This document shows, piece after piece, positions 16,633-24,217 of a DNA stretch of 24,217 nucleotides. Position 1 is the stretch's first letter, and the number at the start of each line of letters is the position of its first letter. Below the pieces are notes generated by a model. That model searched no databases, was not told the origin of the DNA, and was given only the letters and a program-made list of their open reading frames with translations. Origin of the DNA: Emiliania huxleyi CCMP1516 (taxonomy: Eukaryota > Haptophyta > Isochrysidales > Noelaerhabdaceae); NCBI RefSeq assembly GCF_000372725.1, contig NW_005201092.1, positions 1,102,849-1,127,065 of the forward strand, given 5' to 3'. The position numbers and the translations under genes are program-made.

Positions 16633-18261
16633 TTATTGCGGCGCTGCGTGTGTGCGGGCGCCTCGGGCGCGACAGAGCGGCGAGGTGTCGGCGCGGTCGG
16701 TGGGGCCCGAGGCGGCGCTCGTTGCGCTCCCCAGCGGCCACGGCGGCCGGAGGCACGGGTGCTGCGTGCGGAAGCGAATAAGGACCGGCGTGAGAGCGTC
16801 CCGCGTCGCCGCCTCGAAGCCGGGCAGGAGGGGTCGGCGGCTGGCGCGCTCGCGGACGCTCTTCGACTTGCGAGGGTGGAAGGTGAGGGAGCCGTCTGGT
16901 CCGGGGTAGCCGCTCGCGCGCCAGTCGTGGCGCTGCAGGCCCGCGTGCGCGAGGACCCGGTTGAGGAGGGAGGAGGGGCCGGAGGCGAACTCCTATAGCA
17001 ATCGCTTCATTAATTAATCGCTCGTTGGAGGAGGGAGGAGGGGGCCGGAGCGCGGAGGAGGCGAGCTCCTCGGTGAAGCCGACGAGGAGGGCGTCGGGCG
17101 GGAAGGCGGCGAGCCAGGCGGAGATGACCGCGGAGTAGTCGAGCACGAGGGGGATGGAGCCTGCCGACCATATGTAATACATGTGCAATCCGTCCAACAA
17201 ATACGAAGCACAGTCGAGCACGAGGGGGATGGAGCCTGTGCGGAGAGAGACGCAACACGGGCCGAGGTGCGGGGGCGGGGGTGCAGGCGAGAGGTGGCGG
17301 GGCGTGAGAGAGGCGGAGTCAGTGCGGGGCCACAAGACTCAGTCTGCGAGTCAGAGAGCCTCCACATCCCAGCCACACCTATCTCAGGGCAGGGTGCGCG
17401 CGCGTGTGTCGCCTGGGGCCATCCTCAGGGCGTACAGCGCCTCGGCGTCCCTCGCCACCGCGACTGGCCGCAGCGGCGAGCCGCCCGCCGCACCGCCCGG
17501 CTCGAGCCGCAGCAAGCCGGCCCCCGCGGTCAGCATCGACTCGTAGTCGCGCTCGACGGCGCCGCCGCAGCTCGGCAGCGGCGGCCTGCGCTGGCGGCCG
17601 GCCTGGCGGAGGCAGTGCACGAAGCGCGATCGGACGAGGGCGACCGGATCGCGGAGCAGGAGGACGAGCCGCACCTATGGGGAATATGGGGAGATATGGA
17701 TATGGGGGAGATGTGAGGCAGCCGGCGGTGCGTCATGATGGAGAGCACGCTCGGCATCAGCCGGCGCATGAGGAAGGGCACGTGCCGCTCGATGCCGTTC
17801 GCGACGCGGCTCAGGTTGTGCTGTGGCCGCGCGTAGCCGGGCGACTTTTCAAAGGTGAGGACCCGGCCGATGTGCTCGCGCGGCACGGGGAAGCGGGCGG
17901 CGTACTCGCTCCACGACGTGCGCAAGGCGGCCTCGAGGAGCGAGCGGTGGTGGACCGGGCCGACGACCCCGCCCGGCATCGCGCGAAAGATGCCGTGGTT
18001 GAAGTACTGGACTTCGCGGTCGGTGGAGGAGGAGAGGTTGGGGTGCAGGCTCAGCCAGCCGCGCAGCTCGTCGGTGCCCGCCTTGGCCATCCCAACGCAG
18101 ACCAGCGACGGCAGGCAGGAGACGGCGGGGACGGTGGCAGGAGACGGCGTGCTCCCGCCGCTCGGGAGCGTGATGCAGGTGCCCGAGTCAACGGCGCCGG
18201 CGTCGTACGCGCTGGTGGCGTCAGAGGGAGAGAGCAGAGGACCGTGCGTGAACTTGGCCAT
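16633..18261 (-). CDS. Sulfotransferase-family protein (PAPS-dependent)
   Basis: Sulfotransferases move sulfate from PAPS to sugars, proteins or small molecules. Exons 18261-17749, 17674-17413, 17160-17069 and 16992-16633 join in frame to 408 aa. Motifs: 5'-phosphosulfate loop LVCVGMAKAGTDELRGWL (about residues 52-69), REVQYF (82-87), FEKSPGY (137-143) and the 3'-phosphate motif RLVLLLRDPVALVRSRF (173-189). Later come AWLAAFPPDALLVGFTEEF and the C-terminal region LLNRVLAHAGL. The layout resembles membrane-bound carbohydrate sulfotransferases, but no N-terminal membrane helix is visible, so the true start may lie in an upstream exon. Introns use GT, GC and GA donors. Intron 2 contains a nested, in-frame 75-nt unit. 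The stop is TAA, so TAA is a stop in this genome. Substrate unknown. Confidence 0.82.
16993..17068 (-). other. Sulfotransferase intron 3: GA-AG with gapped copy of exon 4 start
   Basis: Joining 17069 to 16992 gives GFTEEFASGPSSLLNRVL, the usual spacing of the family. The intron then starts GAGCTCGCCTCC and exon 4 starts GAGTTCGCCTCC. Both continue with a CGGCCCC and CCTCCTCCCTCCTC stretch, with gaps. The AT-rich core (TTAATTAATGAAG) ends TATAG. Moving the junction does not produce a GT or GC donor in frame without adding residues. Confidence 0.65.
17161..17235 (-). repeat. 75-nt in-frame introner-like unit at the end of sulfotransferase intron 2
   Basis: The unit starts with 24 nt identical to the exon 3 start (GCTCCATCCCCCTCGTGCTC and ACT), followed by a 51-nt AT-richer core ending GGCAG. 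A second acceptor, GCACAG, sits just before the unit at 17238-17236. Using it would add 25 residues without a stop or frame change. Confidence 0.85.
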
Positions 18262-18395
18262 CGCCGTTCACGTAAACGCACAACCCCGAATCGCACAGTG
18301 ACATGCATCGCCGTTCACTAAAACACACACACGCCGTTCACGTAAACGCACAACCCCGGGCCCCGAAATCGCACAGTGATGACAGTGACATGCAA
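18262..18395. repeat. Degenerate tandem repeat upstream of the sulfotransferase start
   Basis: CGCCGTTCACGTAAACGCAC followed by AACCCCG and TCGCACAGTGACATGCA occurs at 18262-18307 and again at 18332-18395 with insertions. A truncated copy (CGCCGTTCACTA) lies between them. It is right next to the annotated start codon, so it may be promoter, 5' UTR or an upstream intron. Confidence 0.75.
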
Positions 18396-18766
18396 CACGG
18401 GGTCCCAGCCGTTCACAGTCCTTGTTGAACAAGGGGGAAAAATACGGCGCCTTGCGCTGGTCTATGAGAGGTTGAGGTGCGAGCCCTGGAGGCCCTGGGG
18501 ATGGGGGAGACTACCCGCGGGCCTAGAAGGCCCGCGCGCAGGGGGGTGGGACATTGAGATTGACAAAGGCGGAGGTGGAGGCGGGGAGGCTCGGCGAGCA
18601 CGGCTGGGAGCGGCAGAGGATTCAGGATCGGTGCAAGCACTGATCTGAGAAGAGGGATGGCTTTGGTTGGTCACGATCGGGACGGATTTGACACGTCTGA
18701 AGCAGACATGCGGTCCCCCTCGATTCCTGTTTGCTGAATGTTGAAGCCCTCTTCGATGCAGTCGCA

Positions 18767-18771
18767 GGAGT
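18767..18771. repeat. Left target-site duplication GGAGT
   Basis: Direct match to 19941-19945, directly abutting the terminal inverted repeat. Confidence 0.75.
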
Positions 18772-19940
18772 GAGGGCCCAACTTCAGAATCGTGCTTTTT
18801 GGGTTGGGTTGTTGGCCCGGGTTGGGTTGTTCCGCGTGAGGTTGGGTCGTCGGCGCGAATGGTGAGGTCTCGACCGCCGCCGCTCACGCCAGCGGACGGC
18901 CACCATCGGTGTTTTTGGCTTCGCCACCGTCCAAGGCGTGCGCCATGCGCTCGCCGGCATCGAGCGAGCAACGTGATCGACCGAGCGGCTTGCTGTGTGG
19001 ACGCCTTCTTCTGGCTCTCGTCGAGAGCGTTTTGCGTCCCGGCGGGTGGGAGAATATGTGTCGTCTGATGTGTCACTGTGTGCGTCACATCGGTCTTTAT
19101 AACAAGCACGGTCGATCCGTCGAAGCGATACACTCGTTCCTATCACGCTGGAAGGCTGGCACGGAGCTCTGTGCCGGCACACAGCAAGAGCCGTGCGGCA
19201 AGAAGAGCTCGATGGGGAGCGAGAACCGTCAGAGGTGCTCACCCAGGTTTCGGAAGTCCGCCTTGATGCGGTCAGTTCCCCCCAGGTTTGACCGCGCAGC
19301 TCGCAAGACTCGTCGAGCACTCGCAGCCTTTCTGCGCCTCTGACTCTGCAAGCTATGCGGGAAGAGCAGTTTATCCGCAATATATCGACGAGTTCGAGAG
19401 AGCCACAGGCTTTCGCTCGGGAGGGATTGAGTGCATCGCGACGGACTTCAGGTTACACCTGAAAATCTGACGGTTCTCGCTCCCCATCGAGCTCTTCTCT
19501 TGCCGCACGGCTCTTCTGTGTGCCGGCGCAGAGCTCCATGCAAGCCTTCCAGCGTGATAGGAACGAGTGTATCGCTTCGACGGATCGACCGTGCTTGTTA
19601 TAAAGACCGATGTGACGCACACAGTGACACATCAGACGACATATATTCTCCCGCCGGGACGCAAAACGCTCTCGACGAGAGCCAGAAGAAGGCGTCCACA
19701 CAGCAAGCCGCTCGGTCGATCACGTTGCTCGCTCGATGCCGGCGAGCGCATGGCGCACGCCTTGGACGGTGGCGAAGCCAAAAACACCGATGGTGGCCGT
19801 CCGCTGGCGTGAGCGGCGGCGGTCGAGACCTCACCATTCGCGCCGACGACCCAACCTCACGCGGAACAACCCAACCCCACCACAACCCAACCCAACACGA
19901 AACAACCCAACTCAAAGCACGATTCTGAAGTTGGGCCCTC
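18772..19940. mobile_element. Foldback MITE with about 0.5-kb inverted arms
   Basis: The element begins GAGGGCCCAACTTCAGAATC and ends with its exact reverse complement. The arms (about 18772-19275 and 19427-19940) are near-perfect inverted copies around a spacer of about 150 bp. Differences are mainly in a GGTTGGGTTGTT-type subrepeat near the tips. A 5-bp direct repeat GGAGT flanks it. Mirrored frames in the arms have no transposase motif, so it is non-autonomous. The tip sequence and 5-bp duplication do not clearly match a superfamily (Harbinger elements usually make 3-bp duplications). Transcription would give a long hairpin RNA. It lies between the upstream region of the sulfotransferase gene and the + strand gene at 20256. 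Confidence 0.88.
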
Positions 19941-19945
19941 GGAGT
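19941..19945. repeat. Right target-site duplication GGAGT
   Basis: Direct match to 18767-18771 at the other end of the MITE. Confidence 0.75.
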
Positions 19946-20255
19946 GATAACCCATCGAGGTGGGAGCCGCCTGCGGCATACTGAATCCTCCACCGGTGAC
20001 ACGAGCCGACTCGTCCCGCTCCCCTCGAGCGGCTCGTTCACCTTCCCAGCCACGCCCTGCACAGCAGCATGGCCATCCTCGTCCTCCTCCTCCTCACTGG
20101 ACACTGGTAGTTGTCCCACCCGTCGTCGGTACGGAGTCGTCGCCACGGCGCTCGAAGCGGCAGTAGAGCTCCTCTTCCTCTGCTTCCTCTGCTATCTGCT
20201 GCGCCAGCTGGTGTCCCAGTCGTTGGTCGGACACGTCAGCGCTTTCGACAGCGAC

Positions 20256-21218
20256 ATGTTCGAGGAGGCGTCGCTCGACCCGACCTACAACGGCTTGATC
20301 ATGGATGCGCCGAAGCTCGCGGCCAAGTTCAAGGAGGCGCGCACCTTGCTCATGAAGGCGCTGCACAACTTCCGCACGTCAGGCATGGGCGATTGCGCCG
20401 ACCCGGACAAGCTCGCCGAGGACAGCACCAAGGTCTACTCGAACAACTTCCGCAACTTTGTGCACGATGATGCGGCCTTGCTCTACTTCTACTGCGTCCT
20501 CATCTCGTACGACCTTCTCAAATCCGCTGTGCAGGACATGCCCCCGGGAACTGGCCACCACGGCACGAGCAAGCGGCGCGCGTCGGACCCTCTCCCCAAA
20601 GGCAGGAACGACAAGCGCGCAAACATGCAGCTTGAGCTGCTGCGGGCGCTAAAGGAGCCAGCGCAGGTCGCGCCGGTGCAGGTCACGGCGAGGGCCAAGA
20701 CGGTGCAGGAGCAGCGGTTCGACTTTTTCGTTGCCGAGTCCGCGAGAATGCAGGCGCATCGGGGAAAGATGGAGGTGCGCCTCCCTCCCCTTCCACCCAA
20801 CCGTTGCGCACATCCCCAGCCCATCCCAGCCCCGTCCCTCCTGCTCTGATCGCAGCTCGAGACGGTTTACGAGGAGGCACTTCGCCAGACCAAGAAGTCC
20901 ATCGCGGAGTACGAGGCTCGCGGCGAGGAGGTGCCCGGTCGGCTTGTGGCGAAGGCAAAGCGTCTCACTGAGCAGCTGGACAAGCTCGAGGAGGATATGC
21001 CCGAGCCGACCTTTGTCGACCCGCCCGCTGCGCGTGCTGCGCCCTCTGCTGAGCAGCAGCCTCGCTCCACCACCACCGCCGCCGCGGAGGAGGAGAGTGG
21101 CGAGGAGAGTGGGGAGGAGGGTGAGGAGAGTGAGGAGGAGGATAGCGATAGCGAGATCGCGCGGGAGGAGGCGGCACACCACGCCTCCAACGCGCGCTGC
21201 GGCCTCGGCGCCTGCTAG
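20256..21218 (+). CDS. Probable trihelix/Myb-like accessory protein of a DNA transposon
   Basis: Two exons, 20256-20774 and 20856-21218, join at KME|LET to give 293 aa. The N-terminal 100 residues (NGLIMDAPKLAAKFKEARTL, KALHNFRTSGMGDC, NNFRNFVHDDAALLYFYCVL) resemble helical Myb/trihelix-like proteins that accompany PIF/Harbinger transposases; this is from memory of the pattern, not a search. A basic linker (KRRASDPLPKGRNDKR), a coiled coil and a Glu/Ser-rich tail follow. The intron is GT-AG with AG followed by C and no exon copy. The start is uncertain: the frame is open upstream to 19944, but that part reads poorly. It converges on the transposase gene 739 bp away, which supports, but does not prove, membership of the same element. 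Confidence 0.55.
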
Positions 21219-21956
21219 CTAGAGTGCGAGTGGGGCTTTGGCGGTGTCCGTTTTTATTTTATTCAGGTGGATTGCGCGCCCGCTTCTCTTTCTGGGATAG
21301 CTTGACCTATTTCTTTCTCATCCGTCCACCTCCTATAGACGGCAGTTCGCGCCAATCCTAAAATTTGGCTATAGTTGGCGGCGACATCTATAGCTAAAAC
21401 TTCCGTCCCTTCGGCCCTTCGCGCGTTGTGGGCCGCCGGGGCCTGCCTGGGTGGAATCGCGCTCGCCCTGGTCGGGACCAGCCGTCTCCGCCGTACTCGC
21501 TCCTCGCGGCGCTGTGATCGGGCGTGGGGTGCGCCAGCATGTGCACCCCTTCCTCCCGCACGCTGTGGCTTGCTTGCGTAAGCGCATTCGGTAGCGCCGA
21601 GGCATGGCAGTCGAAGCGAGGACCGGCGACAGCCCGAGGCGCGCCGCAGCGAGGGCCTGCGACAGCCCGAGGCGTGCCGAACCCGCTCTCGTGTGGAGTG
21701 CCGCCCTGATCCGTCCCCAGGGTCAGCCCAGGGCCGATTGTGCCGCTCTCGAGCAACCCATCACGAGGAACCTCCCGCACCTTTGCCCCTCTCGCCGCAG
21801 GCTCGCGGCCCTAAATGGGCCATCCGGCGAGTATTCTGGTCGCTCCCGCGTGCGGCTCGAGCGACGGGCGACCGATCGCACTCTCTCCCGCGCCCGACGC
21901 GCGCAGGTGTGCATCTTGCTTCTTGGTGGCTCGCGACCTCGCACACAGGACACAAC
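21219..21956. other. Gap between the accessory gene and the transposase
   Basis: No gene seen. Small repeats: a 20-bp segment (CGACAGCCCGAGGCGCGCCG) at 21628-21647 and again at 21661-21680. CTATAG palindromes occur near 21335, 21370 and 21390. No terminal inverted repeat could be assigned. Confidence 0.4.
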
Positions 21957-23489
21957 CTACGAGCGGGCTGCAACGGCTGCGCGCCGGCGGCGCTTCTTCT
22001 TGCGCAGACCGTGCTGCAGCGCAGGCCGGGCAATGCCCGCGTTGCGGATCGCCTGAGCGAGTGCCTCCTGACGCCGTTTCCCCGCGTCCGCAGCAACAGC
22101 GCGGCGCATGCGAGGCTCGGGAGGAGGTGCATTTGCGGCAGCCGTGTCGAGGTACTCCACGGGTCGCCCCTCCCGGTCGAACTTGGGCACGCGCTCCCAG
22201 CGGCCTGGCTGGACCTCGCCGAGGCCGTTCTTGAAGCAGGTCTCTTCGGTGATGCGCTCGTCGATGCACAGATTGTGCAGCCGCATGCACGCGCCGATGA
22301 GCGGAGCGCGCCTATCAAACCGCACAGACAGGGGGCGCCAGAGGACACCCCAGCGGCGCACGAGGATGCCAAAGGCACACTCGATGGGCATGCGTGTGCT
22401 GGACTGCACATAGTCGTACGCGTCGCCTCCCCCCGGGATAACCATGTGTGGCGCCCGTGTAAACGCCGAGTCGCCATTAATGAAAAAATCGGGGTGCAGC
22501 CGGCCGGAGGCGAGCAGCTTGCCCAGCTCCGAGGCAGCGTGCGCCATTGAGTCATGCGTAGTTGACGCCTGGCTGATGTCGTACGACAGGAAGCGCCGGT
22601 GGTAGTCGCACGTGGCGATGCAGAGCAGGCCAAACTCGTCCTTTCGCGCCACAAAGTACGCGCCGGGGTTGGGCACAGCGCAGCCGGGGTTGACCATCTT
22701 GAAGATGACGCCATCGATAGCTGCTACCTGCCCGCGCCACACACGATCCGTGCGGTGCGAAGCGAACTCGGCCTCCAACACCTGCCGCAAATCAAGCAGC
22801 AAGACTCACAATGTATGTGCGGCCTGGAGACGAGGTCTCACAGGTCGAACATACACCTTCAACCTTTCCACATCGTCGATTGGGAACTCGATCGGGTACG
22901 TCAGGTTGATGGCGTCGACCACGAGCCACAGGCAGTGGAACACCATGGACTTGCTCACGTGGTAGATAAGCTTGATGTCGAGCACCGCACCGCCGGCCAG
23001 GAAGCGGAGGGACATGGCCAGCTTGGTCGCCGGCTCGATCAGCGTGCCCTTGCTGCAGAGTGCCTGCTTCTCACTCACACACAAGTGCGGCTTGATGCGG
23101 GCAAGCAGCCGGTAAAAGGCCTCGGCCGTCAGGCGGTAGCGCAGCTTGAACTCAGCAGCGGTGAGGCGCGCCACATGCGCCGCCCAGTCAAACTCTGTGT
23201 CGCGCTGCTTCTTGCCCTGCGGGCCCTGCCCGTTGCCAACGTCAGCGGCGAGCAAAGCAACGATCAGCTGGTGCCGACGGTGAGCAGCAGCAGCAGCAGC
23301 TGCTGCTGCTGCTGCCTCGTCCGCAGCAGCCTCTTCAGCCTTGGAGAGCAGCGCCCGCTGCATTGGCGTTGCGCGCGTACCCGAGGTGTGGTGCGTCGCA
23401 AGGCCTCCACACGCGTGCTCGTCGCCCACATCCTTGAACAGAGTCTCGCGGCCCGCGAACTCCGGCCTCCGGGATTCGCGGGTCGCCAT
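21957..23489 (-). CDS. PIF/Harbinger-type DDE transposase
   Basis: Two exons, 23489-22857 and 22781-21957, join at ERLK|VLEAEF to give 485 aa. Exon 1 has a poly-Ala tract coded by CAG/CTG repeats and a helix-turn-helix-like region (RLTAEAFYRLLARIKPHL, LAGGAVLDIKLIYHVSKSM). Exon 2 holds the DDE_Tnp_4 catalytic core: AIDG (Asp about 234), DFFINGDSAF (Asp about 315) and MPIECAFGIL (Glu about 345), then the family-typical RLHNLCID. A lysine/arginine-rich end suggests nuclear import. The intron, 22856-22782, is GT-AG without an exon copy. All catalytic residues are present and no stop interrupts it, so it may be active or recently active, or a domesticated HARBI1-like gene. I chose MATRES as the start; an in-frame Met lies further upstream at 23642. 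The element's ends were not found. Confidence 0.88.
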
Positions 23490-23954
23490 GCAGGACGTTG
23501 GTCGACGGGCGAAGCGAGGGAAACGCAGAAATAGAGACCTCGAACGCGAAGCGTTGGCAAAAACTGATGTCTTGGCCTCTGATCGCGGGGATAAATATTT
23601 GGGTCTCGATATCGGACCCACAAGAGCTAACCGAAGTGGCAAAAACTGGCTCTCAAGCTCAACGCGGGGTCTCGGCTCTGTCGAGCTCCATGCAGCATGC
23701 TAGCTCCAGCCGCAGCCGCCCCACCCGGCCGCCCGAGGGTGTGTTCCCGCAGGCAGAGAAGACTAATCCTGGGGGAAGCAACCTGCTGAAAAAAGTAATA
23801 CCTGGGCGCTGCCACACAGATGCGCGCCCCACACCAGGACCGCGGGCTAAGCGCGGGCAAGGTTAATGCCAGGGGCGGATATATGCATTTCGCGGGGCTC
23901 TCCCCGTGCCGTCTAAGCGACTCGCGCGGTCCCCAACCTCGGCCCCGGCGCCTG
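23490..23954. other. Intergenic between transposase and CHORD gene
   Basis: No gene is supported. It should contain the transposase promoter and the 3' end of the CHORD gene. TTAATGCCAGGGGCGGATAT near 23863-23882 was examined as a possible Harbinger end, but no partner copy was found on the far side. Confidence 0.35.
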
Positions 23955-24155
23955 CTACTCGTCCGGCTCGTGTGGCCCCACAGCGCAGCCAGGGACCGCG
24001 AGGAAGTCGTCAAAGTCCCACCTGCGGCGCCGCCCCGAGAGAGGGTCCGAGCGCGGGCGCGGCGGCGGCCTGGCGGGCGGGGCGCGCGCTTTTTGACGCC
24101 GCAGCACTGCCACTGCTTGGACCCCTCGTGGAAGAGCGGCGGCTTGAGGTGGTAC
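23955..24155 (-). CDS. CHORD zinc-binding domain protein, 3' end, 5' partial
   Basis: CHORD domains bind two zinc ions and occur in RAR1/CHP-1 type HSP90 co-chaperones. Two exons, 24155-24090 and 24021-23955, join in frame across a GC-AG intron (24089-24022). They read YHLKPPLFHEGSKQWQCCGV, then KKWDFDDFLAVPGCAVGPHE and PDE. The FHEG, QCC, WDFDDFL and GC....H spacing is diagnostic. The first CHORD cysteines and everything upstream lie beyond the right edge: the sequence from 24156 to 24217 reads as an intron ending CCACAG. The stop TAG comes three residues after the domain, so the domain is C-terminal. Confidence 0.85.
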   Translation of the reverse strand, partial: VPPQAAALPRGVQAVAVLRRQKARAPPARPPPRPRSDPLSGRRRRWDFDDFLAVPGCAVGPHEPDE

Positions 24156-24217
24156 CTGTGGAGAGGGGGGGGGCGGGGGGCGCGCGAGATGGGGACGGGT
24201 TAGCGCGTGCGCCGTAG

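Noticed and set aside
17675..17748. Exon-start copy in sulfotransferase intron 1
   Set aside because: About 14 of the first 25 bases match in register; suggestive, but too weak to claim in this GC-rich sequence.
18262..18420. GCCGTTCAC repeats as relatives of the intron-core family containing GTGAACGGC
   Set aside because: Only 9-10 nt are shared and they recur within a local tandem repeat; no further core similarity.
18772..19940. Frames inside the MITE arms as host genes
   Set aside because: The same peptides appear mirrored in both arms, as expected for inverted copies, and show no family motif.

Overview
The window is nuclear DNA of a GC-rich single-celled eukaryote. Genes lie on both strands 0.5-2 kb apart, have short introns (about 60-240 nt), and belong to eukaryote-only families (eIF3 subunit e, TBC, UBX, CHORD, Hedgehog-type Hint, PIF/Harbinger transposase). 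Splice donors are GT, GC and once GA, and almost every 3' splice site is AG followed by G. Such usage is known from dinoflagellates and partly from haptophytes. High GC and close gene packing fit a haptophyte or pelagophyte better than a typical dinoflagellate. I do not assign a species.

Layout: (1) 1-932, 3' part of a Hint (Hog) domain gene, +. (2) 3362-4711, TBC Rab-GAP, +. (3) 5054-6817, Mutator-like non-autonomous element with long degenerate inverted repeats and a 9-bp target duplication. (4) 7618-7980, an orphan coding-like exon, -. (5) 8561-9236, secreted/ER ankyrin-like protein, +. (6) 9818-11729, eIF3e, +. (7) 12148-14958, six-exon gene, -, joining a SAM-like segment, a charged coiled coil, a UBX-like domain and an alpha/beta-hydrolase-like domain. 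(8) 16633-18261, four-exon sulfotransferase, -. (9) 18772-19940, foldback MITE with a perfect terminal inverted repeat and a 5-bp target duplication. (10) 20256-21218 (+) and 21957-23489 (-), a convergent pair: a possible trihelix-like accessory protein and a PIF/Harbinger transposase. (11) 23955-24155, last two visible exons of a CHORD-domain gene, -, running off the right edge.

The most interesting signal is in the introns. In at least four unrelated genes the intron starts with a 15-32 nt copy of the start of the downstream exon, followed by a 37-53 nt core ending in AG. Excision of copy plus core restores a gap-free protein. The clearest cases are in the 12148-14958 gene, where two pairs of introns share related cores and one intron is a tandem array of three 69-70 nt units whose joints are AG|GT. 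This looks like recent intron gain by introner-type insertion with a long target duplication, or by tandem duplication at AG|GY sites. The two non-autonomous elements and the Harbinger pair show that the locus has been much invaded by DNA transposons.
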